Assembly (NCBI RefSeq): GCF_014644435.1
Contig: NZ_BMKR01000019.1
Location: 1-64,000, forward strand
Direction of reading: 5' to 3'
Source of the DNA: Paenibacillus albidus
Lineage (GTDB): Bacteria; Bacillota; Bacilli; Paenibacillales; Paenibacillaceae
DNA: 64,000 bases
This document shows, one piece after another, positions 8,001 through 17,235 of the stretch (position 1 is its first letter; each line of letters starts with the position of its first letter). The translations under genes and the position numbers were made by a program. Under the pieces are notes generated by a model, which was given only the letters and a program-made list of their open reading frames with translations, ran no database searches and had not been told where the DNA came from.

Positions 8001-9406
8001 TTACTTCTCATCTAAAGCTAACTTAAGGTTTTTGTTCATTTTATCGGCTGCGGTAATGTCATCTTTGCCCAGGAACAGAGTACACAAGACAAAGGATACT
8101 ACTATAGCCATTACCATTCCCGAGTCGCGTACACAAAGTAAGGCCCGATATACGCAGGGATGCTGAATATGCTTGATAGAACATATCCGTACAGTCTGAC
8201 ACCAAAGAAACTGATAAATGCTGAAGCGACTGAACTAGCGATAGTGGCTGCCAGAAACGCTTTTTTGTATTTGGCAAGGACACCAAACAGAGCGGGCTCA
8301 GTAATTCCCAACAGACCGGAAATTGCGGCTGAAACAATAATTGACCTTTCCTTCCGGGTATTAACCTTGTAGTATACTGCGAAAGTAGCACCCACAATAG
8401 AGAAGTTAGCCATGCACATCATTGGCATCAGCATGTCATATCCTTGGGTAGCGAAGTTTTGCAGAGCGATCGGTGTCATCGCATGGTGCATGCCGGTCAA
8501 GACTGCAAGCGGACGGATGGCACCAACAATAATACCTGCAAGAATAGGAGAGATCCCAAACAATCCTTGAACAATCCAAGCCAGTCCATTACCCAAGTGT
8601 ATACCGATTGGACCGATCACTGAAAGGGCAAGAAAACCTGAAATAAACAGCGTCAATGTAGGGGTTACTACGGTTTTTAGCACTTCCGGAATGAACTTGT
8701 TCACTATTCTGTGAATATGGCTCATGGCCCATACCGCAAAGATAATTGGAATTACTGTTCCCGTATAGTTAAAGACAGGGATAGGAATAAGATCCAGGAA
8801 ATGAAATGCCGATGTTTCCCCGGCTTTGGCGGCATCAATCATCGTTGGAAACATAATCGTAGCAGCAATAGCGATCGCCAGATACTCATTCGTTTTGAAT
8901 ATTTTAGCTGCAGAAGCGGCCAGGAAGAAGGGTAAGAAGGTGAACACGCCGCTTGCCATCATATTGATGATTTGAATGGTCTGGCTCTGATCAGAAATGA
9001 TATGAAGGGCGGTCAAACCGGCAATCAGTCCTTTGATTAGACCCGCCCCGGCAATAGCCGGAACAATAGGGCCAAAAACCCCGGACACAATATTCATAAA
9101 TACGGTAACAAAATCTCTTTTTTTCTCCTCGGCTCCATCCGATGCAGGATTGGTATCGGAAATCTTTAATTCACGAGCCAGGACGTTATAGTACTCATTG
9201 ACTTTGGGACCGAGAATAATCTGAAATTGATCATTGCTGAATTGGGCTCCCAAAACAGGGTCCAATTCTTTTATTTTCTCCATGTCCACTTTGCTTTTGT
9301 CTTTTAGATCAAATCTGAGCCGGGTCATACAATGCCACGCATTATCAATGTTGTTCTCCCCGCCGACCCCGGCAATAATGTCTTGTACGATTATTTCTTT
9401 ACTCAT
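8001..9406 (-). pseudogene. PTS beta-glucoside-type IIBC component, frameshifted near the C terminus
   Basis: Residues 1-80 are an EIIB domain with the phosphorylated Cys26 (AWHCMTRLRF). Residues about 110-431 are a multi-helix EIIC of the glucose/beta-glucoside superfamily. The open frame ends at 8111, right after YFVYAT, with TREW and a stop. In a neighbouring frame the expected last helix continues immediately (GMVMAIVVSFVLCTLFLG) and ends at TAA 8001-8003, which falls just before the terminator hairpin. A single lost base around 8121-8127 explains this; a sequencing error is also possible. The gene starts at ATG 9406 behind GGAGAA. EIIA is encoded separately at 11.7 kb. The sugar is not known; beta-glucoside-like is a family-level guess. 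Confidence 0.78.
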
Positions 9407-9437
9407 ACGAAATTCTCCTATCCTAAGTAATGATTGT

Positions 9438-9451
9438 TGGTTACGTTTACA
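9438..9451 (-). promoter_or_regulatory. Candidate CcpA cre site upstream of the PTS gene
   Basis: On the minus strand TGTAAACGTAACCA matches 12 of 14 positions of the cre consensus TGWAANCGNTNWCA. It lies 32 bp before the PTS start, a place where CcpA binding would repress. This is a match by eye only. Confidence 0.45.
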
Positions 9452-9615
9452 AGCTGAATAGTATCACAAAGCAACTTTGAATAAAAGCAGTCCAAAATTG
9501 ACCGAGACCCTCAATAAATCCTTGATTTAAAAGGGTTTTTCAAATAAAACTCATGAAATTGGACTGGTAATTATTATGTATGGGTGTGTTTTGCCGACCA
9601 AATTGATTCTCCGAA

Positions 9616-9629
9616 TTAAACATGTTTAA
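9616..9629. promoter_or_regulatory. Candidate operator palindrome before the ManD-like gene
   Basis: TTAAACATGTTTAA is a perfect 14-bp palindrome located 34 bp upstream of the dehydratase start, in the shared control region with the divergent PTS gene. The nearby GntR protein is the natural candidate to bind it, but I found no second clear copy before the EIIA gene. Confidence 0.4.
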
Positions 9630-9662
9630 ATGGGTTTAGAATTTACAGAAAAGAGGAATAAT

Positions 9663-10862
9663 ATGATCCCTTCCATCATTACAGACGTGGAGTGTTTTGT
9701 ACTTAAACCAGATCGGCATAATTTGGTCGTCGTCAAGGTAACAACAAATAGAAATATAACCGGATATGGTTGCGCGACCTTTCAACAACGCCCCAAAGCG
9801 GTTCAAGTCATAGTTGAGGAGTACCTCAGACCCGTACTGGTGGGAAAAGACGCGAACCATATTGAGGATTTATGGCATATGATGATGGTCAATTCCTATT
9901 GGCGAAATGGGCCGGTGATCAATAATGCGATTTCAGGGGTGGATATGGCCTTGTGGGATATTAAAGGGCAAATTGCCGGTATGCCTTTGTACCAGTTGTT
10001 TGGGGGGAAATCAAGGGACGCTATTCCCGCATATACTCATGCGGTCGCAGACACGATCGAGGGATTATATCAAGAGGTAGACTCTATTCTGGAACAAGGA
10101 TATAAACATATCCGTTGCCAGCTTGGTTTTTATGGCGGGAATCCTTCAAATCTCCACTCCCCGGAACAATCCACTGAAGGGTCTTATTACGATCAAGACG
10201 AGTATATGGAGACAACCATAAAGATGTTTTCTATGTTAAGAGAGAAATATGGCAACCAGTTTCACATTCTGCATGATGTGCATGAACGGCTTTTTCCTAA
10301 TCAGGCTGTGCAATTCGCCAAAGAAGTCGAGCCTTACAAGCCTTATTTTATAGAGGACCTTTTGCCGCCCGATCAGAATGAATGGTTAAGTCAAATTCGC
10401 TCCCAAACGTCAACGGCCCTCGCCACCGGTGAATTATTTAATAACCCGCTGGAATGGAAGAGTCTTATTGTTAACAGACAAGTTGATTTTATTCGCTGCC
10501 ATGTTTCTCAAATCGGGGGAATCACGCCTGCGCTAAAACTTGGAGCTTTATGTGAATCTTTCGGGGTCCGAATCGCTTGGCATACTCCATCGGATATAAC
10601 GCCTATCGGCATTGCTGTCAATACACATCTCAACATACACCTGCACAGTGCCGCTATTCAAGAGAATATCCCGATTCAAGAGAATACCCGAAGTGTCTTT
10701 TCTCCAATTGTGGATGCCAGAAACGGTTATATCTATCCTATTGATCTTCCGGGAATTGGGGTAACATTCGATGAAGAAGCGGCTGGCCGATACCCTATTG
10801 CTTACAGGATGCATGAATGGACGCAAGCGAGAATACCGGACGGAACACTAATTACCCCTTAA
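9663..10862 (+). CDS. Enolase-superfamily dehydratase, RspA / D-mannonate dehydratase-like
   Basis: The protein has 399 residues. The N-terminal capping domain leads to [32 protein letters not shown], typical of mandelate-racemase-like enolase members. The barrel has [16 protein letters not shown] (metal-ligand Asp and the RspA/ManD-type His), [12 protein letters not shown] and a C-terminal [13 protein letters not shown] 9663 follows AGAGGA; the upstream ATG 9630 has no ribosome binding site. Many RspA-like proteins have low dehydratase activity on D-mannonate or D-gluconate. It is divergent from the PTS permease and probably acts on a sugar-acid product of the same locus. The exact substrate cannot be read from the sequence. 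Confidence 0.83.
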   Translation: MIPSIITDVECFVLKPDRHNLVVVKVTTNRNITGYGCATFQQRPKAVQVIVEEYLRPVLVGKDANHIEDLWHMMMVNSYWRNGPVINNAISGVDMALWDIKGQIAGMPLYQLFGGKSRDAIPAYTHAVADTIEGLYQEVDSILEQGYKHIRCQLGFYGGNPSNLHSPEQSTEGSYYDQDEYMETTIKMFSMLREKYGNQFHILHDVHERLFPNQAVQFAKEVEPYKPYFIEDLLPPDQNEWLSQIRSQTSTALATGELFNNPLEWKSLIVNRQVDFIRCHVSQIGGITPALKLGALCESFGVRIAWHTPSDITPIGIAVNTHLNIHLHSAAIQENIPIQENTRSVFSPIVDARNGYIYPIDLPGIGVTFDEEAAGRYPIAYRMHEWTQARIPDGTLITP

Positions 10863-10877
10863 CAGGTTAAGAACGAT

Positions 10878-11585
10878 TCAATGAATCCTTCTTTTATGAT
10901 GTTCATTATTAAAAGCCGTCAAGTAAGTACATCTGTAGTCGATGGCTATGATCTCGCTTGTCTCAAAAATGGTTCCATCATTTAGAATGCCACGGCTTGA
11001 GATTTTCATTGCGGGGCTTTTCCTTTTTTGCTGTAAAAGTGTGGCTTGCTGCTGATTAAGCGCAATGGCCTCATAGGTATTCAGATAATGAGAGATGGTA
11101 TACTTGTGTTTTTTCACATACGACTGTATAGAGTGTTCCGCATCCTGGTAGGTCAGAATTGGAAAAAGGGTTACCGGCAACCTGGACAACTCAATCTGCG
11201 TGGTTTGATAATTTACGATTCTTAATCTTTGATATACCCATACTTCATCCTGGCTTGTTACGCCAAAAATTTGTTGGTCTTCTGTACCGGCCGGGACTTT
11301 TTGCAGTTCGATTACTTTGGATGTGATACTGGAGTAGGGATTTTCAGTTAAAGAATTATAGATCAACGGGCTTGCTTGGAGATTTTTGTTGATAAAAATG
11401 CCCGAACCTTGCACGACTTTAACCATACCCATATTTTTCAGCTTTTTGATCGATTCTTGTATTGTATATCTTGAAACTCTGTATAGTGCCGCGAGCTCTC
11501 TTTCTGTTGGAAGTTTCCCATCCCGAAAATGATTTTGGTATATTTTGCTTAACAAATCGTTTATGACAAATTCCTTTTTATTCAT
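10878..11585 (-). CDS. GntR/HutC-family transcriptional regulator
   Basis: The protein has about 235 residues. The N-terminal GntR winged helix (GKLPTERELAALYRVSRYTIQESIKKLKNMGMVKVVQGSGIFI) is followed by a UTRA ligand domain. ATG 11585 is chosen because GGAGG precedes it; the longer frame from 11657 lacks one. It is convergent with the dehydratase (16 bp between stops) and divergent from the EIIA gene. It very likely controls this PTS locus; UTRA domains commonly sense sugar phosphates. Confidence 0.88.
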   Translation of the reverse strand: MNKKEFVINDLLSKIYQNHFRDGKLPTERELAALYRVSRYTIQESIKKLKNMGMVKVVQGSGIFINKNLQASPLIYNSLTENPYSSITSKVIELQKVPAGTEDQQIFGVTSQDEVWVYQRLRIVNYQTTQIELSRLPVTLFPILTYQDAEHSIQSYVKKHKYTISHYLNTYEAIALNQQQATLLQQKRKSPAMKISSRGILNDGTIFETSEIIAIDYRCTYLTAFNNEHHKRRIH

Positions 11586-11706
11586 TAACGGAACCTCCAA
11601 AATGGTAGTCGGGTATACAGTTGATATTGTAACATACCGTTTCGTTTGCTTATTCATTTATTCATTTTAACACTGATTAATTTGTTATTTCAGGAGGGAA
11701 CATCAA

Positions 11707-12192
11707 ATGTTTGGACGTAAGAAAAAAAACGCAGCACCTTCGTATCTTGACCTTATTTCACCCTTATCCGGGAAAATTATACCTCTGGAAGAAGTTGAAG
11801 ATGAAGCATTTTCCAGTAAAGCAATGGGTGAAGGCTTTGCCGTTCTTCCCGACCTCGGTAAAGTTACGGCTCCTTTTGACGGCAACATTGCCCACATCAT
11901 GGAGAAAAGCAAACATGCCATCTTGATCGAGCACACCTCCGGAGCCCAGGTTTTAATTCATGTCGGTATGAATACTGTAGCGCTCAAAGGCGAGGGATTC
12001 AAAGCACATGTACGCAGTGGGGACAAGGTGAAGAAAGGGCAGCTTCTGCTTGAATTTGATATGGAAACGATTAGTCGGGCGGGTTATTCCATACTGACTC
12101 CCGTCGTTGTTCCAGCGGGGCAAGAGTGTATCCGGAGCGTGGAACCGCTTGAAGGAGAAGCCATCCTGCGAATACACTACCTCAGTGAATAG
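11707..12192 (+). CDS. PTS glucose-type EIIA component
   Basis: The protein has 161 residues and is an EIIA-Glc/Crr fold. His85 (QVLIHVGMNTV) is the phosphorylated residue and His70 (KHAILIE) its partner, 15 residues apart as in the family. CAGGAGGG precedes the ATG. It would pass phosphate from HPr to the EIIB cysteine of the separate IIBC gene, completing a split beta-glucoside-class transporter. If the IIBC frameshift is real this EIIA may now serve other permeases. Confidence 0.92.
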   Translation: MFGRKKKNAAPSYLDLISPLSGKIIPLEEVEDEAFSSKAMGEGFAVLPDLGKVTAPFDGNIAHIMEKSKHAILIEHTSGAQVLIHVGMNTVALKGEGFKAHVRSGDKVKKGQLLLEFDMETISRAGYSILTPVVVPAGQECIRSVEPLEGEAILRIHYLSE

Positions 12193-12221
12193 ACACGACT
12201 AATCCAGTGTCAAGCAAATCC

Positions 12222-12458
12222 ATAATCAGCGGTTGATTTGGGGCCGGGCAACAAATCGTCAGCGGACCGGCTATGCAAGGAGGCGGACTCAGTTGACCTT
12301 ATTTGCGGCAATGGAGGGTGTTGTTCATTTATACGGACACAGGAGCTCTTATTTTTGATCTCTAGCCCAAAACGAGGGTCAATGGCTCATGTAGCGGCTC
12401 CTGAGTCCGTTTGGCCCCCAAAATGAGCTAATTTCGCGAAATAACGTATCTCTGGTCC
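12222..12458. repeat. Dispersed intergenic repeat, copy 1
   Basis: This stretch between the EIIA gene and the MFS terminator is similar over most of its length to 26571-26833. Shared landmarks are ATAATCAGCGGTTGA at the left end, GCGGACTCAG (12283-12292) with its inverse CTGAGTCCGT (12401-12410), and GATCTCTAGCCCAAAAC. The right terminal repeat of the other copy is missing here. No gene is seen in 12193-12545. Confidence 0.7.
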
Positions 12459-12498
12459 TCCTCGCCAAGTGTTTACCTGTGTATCCTACATAAAAATA

Positions 12499-12540
12499 AG
12501 GGCTGTCCCAAGTTGTCGTTACAGCTTTTGGGACTGCCCT
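12499..12540 (-). terminator. Terminator of the DHA2 efflux gene
   Basis: AGGGCTGTCCCAA (12499-12511) pairs with TTGGGACTGCCCT (12528-12540), and on the minus strand the stem is followed by TTATTTTTAT. It starts right after the efflux gene stop. Confidence 0.85.
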
Positions 12541-12545
12541 ATTTT

Positions 12546-14039
12546 TTAGGCCTTTTCGGCAACTAACTTTTTGAGCTTCAATTCAGGCTCTGGATCGGAG
12601 GCTTGCCCTACACGTTTGATAAAGAAGGAGAGCAATAAGCCGATGATGCCAATGGCCACAATGACGAGATAGGAATCATTGATGCCTTGGATGGAAGCTT
12701 CCATAACCATATGTTCCTGTGTAGCGCCTTGTGTACCGCTTGCCATCATATCTTGTAAGTGAGCCGTGGTGCGGCTGGTCATTACGGTAACCAGCAGAGA
12801 AGTGCCTATGGCGCCGGCCACTTGTCTGATCGTATTGGAGATCGCTGTGCCGTGTGCGTTAAGCTTGTTCGGCAATTGGTTTAGGCCTGCCGTTTGAATA
12901 GGCATCAGGAACATTGCCATCCCGACCCGGCGGCCTGTGGACATAAGAACCAGATAGGTATAGCTGGTTGAGTCTGTCAAGTTCATAAAACTCAGCGTTG
13001 TGGCGATTGTAATCAGCAGGCCGATAATGGACAGCCATTTCGCCCCGTACCGGTCGAACAGCTTGCCGGTGACCGGCATCAGAACCCCCATCAGCAGCGA
13101 GCCGGGAAGCAGCAGCAAGCCGGATTCCATCGCTGTAAAGCCGCGGGCATTCTGCAGGTATAGAGGAAGCAGCATCATATCCGCATACATCACTATTGTA
13201 ACTGCGATACTGATAATGGTGGTTAAGGAGAACATGTTGTATTTGAAGGCCCGGAGATCAAGAAGCGGATTCCGGGAAACCAGCTGCCGCCAAGTAAACA
13301 AGGCCAGGGAAAGGACGCCCGCGCCAATAGACAGAAGTACTTCCACGCTCGACCACCCCGCGCTGCCGGCCCGGCTGAAGCCATACAGTAAAGCTCCGAA
13401 GCCGATGGTGGAGAGCGCAACGCTGACCATATCGATCTTGGGAAAGGAGCGTTCCGATACATTTTTCAAATAAATAAATCCGCAGGCGATAACAATAAGA
13501 GTGAGCGGAATCATCCCGTAAAACATAGTTTCCCAAGAGTAATGTTCCAAGATATATCCGGCCAGGGTCGGTCCTATCGCAGGTGCGAATATTATGGCGA
13601 ACCCGACCATACCCATGGCTGCTCCTCTTTTCTCAGGAGGAAAGAGGGTCAAAATGACAGTCATGAGCAGCGGCATAATAATCCCCGCACCGGCTGCCTG
13701 AATCATCCGCCCGGTCAACAGGACAGGGAAGCTTGCCGCAACAGCGGACACAATCGTTCCTGCCAAAAATATAAACATAGAGGCTTGAAATAGCTCACGC
13801 GTAGTGAACCGCTGCATTAGATAGGCCGTAATCGGAATCAGAACCCCGTTAACCAGCATATAGCCTGTTGTCAGCCACTGGGCCGTTGCAGCCGAGATGC
13901 TAAAATCCTTCATTAATTCCGGTACCGCAACACTCATTACCGTCTGATTCAGTGTCGCAAGAAAGGCGCCCAAAATCATGATGAATAAGATGGGCCCCTT
14001 TTTTATGGGGCTGTTTGTTAGTTCCGTTTCTTTCTTCAC
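12546..14039 (-). CDS. DHA2-family (EmrB/QacA-like) MFS drug efflux transporter
   Basis: The protein has 497 residues and about 14 membrane segments. DHA2 motifs include LNQTVMSVAVPELMKDF in helix 1, WLTTGYMLVNG, and GAGIIMPLLMTVI-LFPPEKRGAAMG (motif C region), with GPTLAGYI in helix 5. It should export hydrophobic drugs or cations against protons. A tetR gene is divergent with about 230 bp between, so export is probably induced by the pump's own substrates. A strong terminator follows the stop. Confidence 0.92.
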   Translation of the reverse strand: MKKETELTNSPIKKGPILFIMILGAFLATLNQTVMSVAVPELMKDFSISAATAQWLTTGYMLVNGVLIPITAYLMQRFTTRELFQASMFIFLAGTIVSAVAASFPVLLTGRMIQAAGAGIIMPLLMTVILTLFPPEKRGAAMGMVGFAIIFAPAIGPTLAGYILEHYSWETMFYGMIPLTLIVIACGFIYLKNVSERSFPKIDMVSVALSTIGFGALLYGFSRAGSAGWSSVEVLLSIGAGVLSLALFTWRQLVSRNPLLDLRAFKYNMFSLTTIISIAVTIVMYADMMLLPLYLQNARGFTAMESGLLLLPGSLLMGVLMPVTGKLFDRYGAKWLSIIGLLITIATTLSFMNLTDSTSYTYLVLMSTGRRVGMAMFLMPIQTAGLNQLPNKLNAHGTAISNTIRQVAGAIGTSLLVTVMTSRTTAHLQDMMASGTQGATQEHMVMEASIQGINDSYLVIVAIGIIGLLLSFFIKRVGQASDPEPELKLKKLVAEKA

Positions 14040-14079
14040 TCTACTCCATCCTTTCCAATCGTCGATTATGGACTAAATA

Positions 14080-14090
14080 TACACTGTGTA
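14080..14090. promoter_or_regulatory. Candidate TetR operator between efflux gene and tetR
   Basis: TACACTGTGTA is an 11-base palindrome in the divergent control region, 41 bp upstream of the efflux start. The site is short and unproven; the tetR neighbour is the only reason to call it. Confidence 0.35.
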
Positions 14091-14272
14091 GTATAGTTTA
14101 CAGGGTACAAATTAGATTATAGATGAAAATAGATTGTAAGCAAGCAACGTTCTCTGAAAAAGTGTTTATTAGTTTACAGTTCTGGCATGAATGTCGCTTA
14201 TATTTAGAAAAAACTACAGTTACATAAAAAGTGTGGTTTACTCAATTAGCGTAACAGGATGGAGGAAATCGA

Positions 14273-14845
14273 ATGAATCATTTAACGCCTCGTATAGACC
14301 CCCGGGTACTCCGCACACGTGAATTGCTCAGAAATGCTGTGATTGAACTGCTGGAGGAAATGGATATTGAGAAAATTTCGGTCAACCGTATTGCAGAGCG
14401 GGCCGGAATCAATCGTGTTACGTTTTATCTGCACTATCGCGATATCCCGGATATGCTGGAGAAGATGGCGGATGCCATGGTTGAGGATATCCTTCAGGTA
14501 GTGAACGAACACTCCCATTTGGAGGAAAATGGAGAATGGCCGATGTTGGAGAATCTGCTAAAGCATATAGCGGACCATTCGAGATTCTATAAGATTATTC
14601 TGACCTCAAGACAAATTACGATTTTTACGGATCGGCTGTTTAAGCTGCTTTCGGATATCATTACTACACGACTGGTGAAAAAAGATCAAGACAATGATAT
14701 TTCCACAACCAATATTCAACGTGAGATTGCTATCTGGTATGGATCTTCAGCCTTAATAGGCACGATTATTGCTTGGCTTCGAAATGACATGCCTTATACG
14801 CCGCTTTATCTTGCGAGACAAATCACATTAATGCGGTCGCAATAA
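14273..14845 (+). CDS. TetR-family transcriptional regulator
   Basis: The protein has 190 residues. The N-terminal helix-turn-helix reads RTRELLRNAVIELLEEMDIEKISVNRIAERAGINRVTFYLHYRD, followed by a helical ligand domain of the TetR_C_33-like type. GGAGGAAATCGA precedes the ATG. It is divergent from the DHA2 pump and most likely its repressor. Confidence 0.92.
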   Translation: MNHLTPRIDPRVLRTRELLRNAVIELLEEMDIEKISVNRIAERAGINRVTFYLHYRDIPDMLEKMADAMVEDILQVVNEHSHLEENGEWPMLENLLKHIADHSRFYKIILTSRQITIFTDRLFKLLSDIITTRLVKKDQDNDISTTNIQREIAIWYGSSALIGTIIAWLRNDMPYTPLYLARQITLMRSQ

Positions 14846-14944
14846 GCTAATGGAAATGTGTGCAATACGATAAACAGAGATGCTCTGAAAGGGGGGGGAT
14901 CGCTGTTTGGTGTGTAGGGACCTCCATCTCTTCTTGAATAGCTG

Positions 14945-14973
14945 TTGACAAAAAAACATATTAAATATATTAT
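14945..14973 (+). promoter_or_regulatory. Sigma-A-type promoter ahead of the thioredoxin-MFS pair
   Basis: TTGACA at 14945-14950 and TATTAT at 14968-14973 are separated by exactly 17 bases. The start codon lies about 170 bases downstream, so the transcript would have a long leader with no clear ORF or terminator that I can identify. The gap 14846-15145 holds nothing else I recognise. Confidence 0.6.
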
Positions 14974-15145
14974 AGACACACTAAGTCTCTAATTAAGGTT
15001 TTTAGCACCATGACTTAAGAAACTGTCCCTTGTATACGGCGGAGCTCAATTTTAGATTTGCTCATATAAGGACATTTTTTTACGGGTATTAAAGACATAA
15101 TATGACTTTGATGTACTTGAATAAAAGAAGAAAAGGATGATTATG

Positions 15146-15469
15146 ATGGCTATTCAACAAGCAGCAGATTCAAACTTTAAAGAAATGATACAAGCGGAGG
15201 GGGTAACCGTTGTTAACTTTTGGGCTCCCTGGTGTGGCCCCTGCAGAATGTTTGCTCCTATTCTGGAGGAGTTTGAAAGAGAAGCTGGCGATTCTGTCAG
15301 AGTGGTGAAGGTGAATATAGACGAGAACCCGGTAACCTCTGCACAATTTCAGATTATGAGCATACCGACGACCCTAATATTCAGGAATGGCCAACCCCAA
15401 TATAAAGAATCAGGTATATTGTCCAAAGGCAACCTGCAGCAGCTCACAGCATCTCCAGAACAATTATGA
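15146..15469 (+). CDS. Thioredoxin
   Basis: The protein has about 107 residues with the active site WAPWCGPCRM (Cys30, Cys33) and the cis-proline segment SIPTTLIF. It reduces protein disulfides in the cytoplasm. ATG 15146 gives the usual MAIQQA start behind AAAAGGA; ATG 15143 and 15137 are alternatives. The stop overlaps the start of the next gene (ATGA at 15466-15469), so translation of the MFS protein is coupled to it. It is probably an accessory thioredoxin rather than the main housekeeping copy, because it sits in an efflux operon. Confidence 0.93.
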   Translation: MAIQQAADSNFKEMIQAEGVTVVNFWAPWCGPCRMFAPILEEFEREAGDSVRVVKVNIDENPVTSAQFQIMSIPTTLIFRNGQPQYKESGILSKGNLQQLTASPEQL

Positions 15470-16878
15470 AGAATGCGCCGCTAAGTAAACCCGGTCTCAT
15501 CGTAGCCTCTCTGGTCATCGCCAATTTTTTGGCCCAGCTCATGCAAACCATGCTGAATACGGCACTGCCGCGAATGATGCTTGATATCGGGATCAATGAG
15601 AATAAGGCCCAGTGGCTGATTACCATTTTTTACCTTATTGCCGGGATTATAGTGCCGGTTGCAGGTTTTCTGATCGGAAGATTCACGACAAGAGCTCTGT
15701 TTTTCACATCGGTTGTTGCGTTTGGAGCGGGAACTTTAATTGCGGGCTTTGCTACCGGCTTTGCGTTTATTTTGAGCGGAAGAATCATTCAGGGAATCGG
15801 AGCTGGTCTGTTAATGCCCCTGTTTCAGACCACGGTTCTTCGAGTATTCCCCCGGGAAAGGATCGGTGCTGCAATGGGGCTGGTCAGTCTGGTGATGGGA
15901 CTCGCTCCGGCTCTTGGGCCCACGTTGTCCGGCTTGATCGTTCAGCATCATTCCTGGCGCATCCTGTTCTATGGTATGGCCCCCTTGGTGCTTGCCAATT
16001 TTGTTCTGGCCTATTTCAGTCTGAAAAATGTCGGAGAGGCCCATGAGGCCAAGCTGGACTATCGGTCGATCCTCTATTCTTCATTTGGCTTTTCCGGTTT
16101 GTTATATGGCTTAAGCGCTGCCGGTGAGCAGGGAAGTTCCGCCGTTCTTTCGTGGGCTTTCCTTATTGGCGGGGTCCTGATGATTGTTCTGTTCATCACA
16201 CGTCAACTGGGGCTAACTCAGCCCTTGCTTGATCTCCGTTTGTTCCGCTACCGGATGTTTACACACTCCTCGATTATCGGTGTATTGATGTTCATCGTGA
16301 TGGTAGGCGTAGAGCTTTTATTGCCACTTTATGCCCAGAATGTCAGAGGGCTGACACCAAGGGAGTCGGGGCTTATGCTGCTGCCGGGGGCGCTGCTACT
16401 GGGAGTATCCGGTTTGATTGCGGGCAAGCTCTACGACCGTTTTGGTGTCCTCCTGTTGGTTCGCGGAGCCTTTATATTGATTACTGCGGTGACGTTTCTG
16501 TTGACAATTTCGCTGTATTTTGAGGGGCCTTATGTTCTTTTGGTGGTCATGAATACACTGCTTATGGCCGGGTTTGGGTTCATCATGACACCGATCACCG
16601 CTTTCACAATGGGCAGTGTCCCAAAACATATGATTACACATGCTTCGCCGATGACCATTTCCCTGCGCTCCTTAAGCAGTTCGACAGGCGGGGCCCTGCT
16701 TATCACAATTATGACAGCAAGTGCTGATTACAGCACCGCAGTATTTCCCGGTAATATGCTGCATGGGATGCAGACTGCATTCTGGGCCTTGACCGCGATT
16801 GCCGGGATTGGTTTCTGCTTCACCTTTTACTTGAAGGAATCCCGTGCGCCTGTTGAGGTATCTGCACCTGCCTATTGA
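15466..16878 (+). CDS. DHA2-family MFS transporter coupled to thioredoxin
   Basis: The protein has 470 residues and 13-14 predicted membrane segments. MLNTALPRMMLDIGINENKAQWLITIFYLIAG and IGAGLLMPLFQTTVLRVFPRERIGAAMG are DHA2 hallmarks, and the protein resembles the pump at 12.5 kb throughout its N-terminal half. Its ATG overlaps the thioredoxin stop. A hairpin terminator lies 75 bp past the stop. No regulator is directly attached. The substrate is unknown; the link to thioredoxin suggests a thiol-reactive compound, which is inference. Confidence 0.9.
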   Translation: MKNAPLSKPGLIVASLVIANFLAQLMQTMLNTALPRMMLDIGINENKAQWLITIFYLIAGIIVPVAGFLIGRFTTRALFFTSVVAFGAGTLIAGFATGFAFILSGRIIQGIGAGLLMPLFQTTVLRVFPRERIGAAMGLVSLVMGLAPALGPTLSGLIVQHHSWRILFYGMAPLVLANFVLAYFSLKNVGEAHEAKLDYRSILYSSFGFSGLLYGLSAAGEQGSSAVLSWAFLIGGVLMIVLFITRQLGLTQPLLDLRLFRYRMFTHSSIIGVLMFIVMVGVELLLPLYAQNVRGLTPRESGLMLLPGALLLGVSGLIAGKLYDRFGVLLLVRGAFILITAVTFLLTISLYFEGPYVLLVVMNTLLMAGFGFIMTPITAFTMGSVPKHMITHASPMTISLRSLSSSTGGALLITIMTASADYSTAVFPGNMLHGMQTAFWALTAIAGIGFCFTFYLKESRAPVEVSAPAY

Positions 16879-16952
16879 TACTGCCGAAGCCTCCGGAGTC
16901 CGGGATTCCTGTTCTCCTATTGTGTTCGCTTACATTGCTGTGTTATACAAGT

Positions 16953-16991
16953 ACCCACACCTGTTCAGGAGGAATCCCGGGAGGTGTGGGT
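16953..16991 (+). terminator. Terminator after the thioredoxin-MFS operon
   Basis: ACCCACACCT (16953-16962) pairs with AGGTGTGGGT (16982-16991), followed by GTTTTGTTG. Confidence 0.8.
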
Positions 16992-17130
16992 GTTTTGTTG
17001 TTCATTACACTAAACTGGATATCCATGCAAATACCTGCCCTTCTTCTCCGATTACCCGCATGTTGCCGGGCCTTAAGCTCTGATACACTGAACTCGCAAA
17101 GCGAAACTCCAAGCGAAGGAGGGAACAAAG

Positions 17131-17235
17131 ATGATAATGTCCATTGTTGTACGGTATCATGAAAGGGCTTTCTTACCGGTTCGGTCAGGTACAAGCAAGG
17201 CACAGACAGGACTATCAAAGGAGGCGGTGATTTAA
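17131..17235 (+). CDS. Possible 34-codon leader ORF coupled to the secreted glycosidase
   Basis: ATG 17131 follows a near-ideal AAGGAGGG (17116-17123) with 7 bases spacing and runs 34 codons to TAA 17233-17235. That stop overlaps the glycosidase start as TAATG. The peptide begins MIMSIVVRYHER and has no recognisable domain. The ribosome binding site and overlapping stop suggest translational coupling, but the glycosidase also has its own AAAGGAGG inside this ORF, so chance cannot be excluded. Confidence 0.4.
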   Translation: MIMSIVVRYHERAFLPVRSGTSKAQTGLSKEAVI

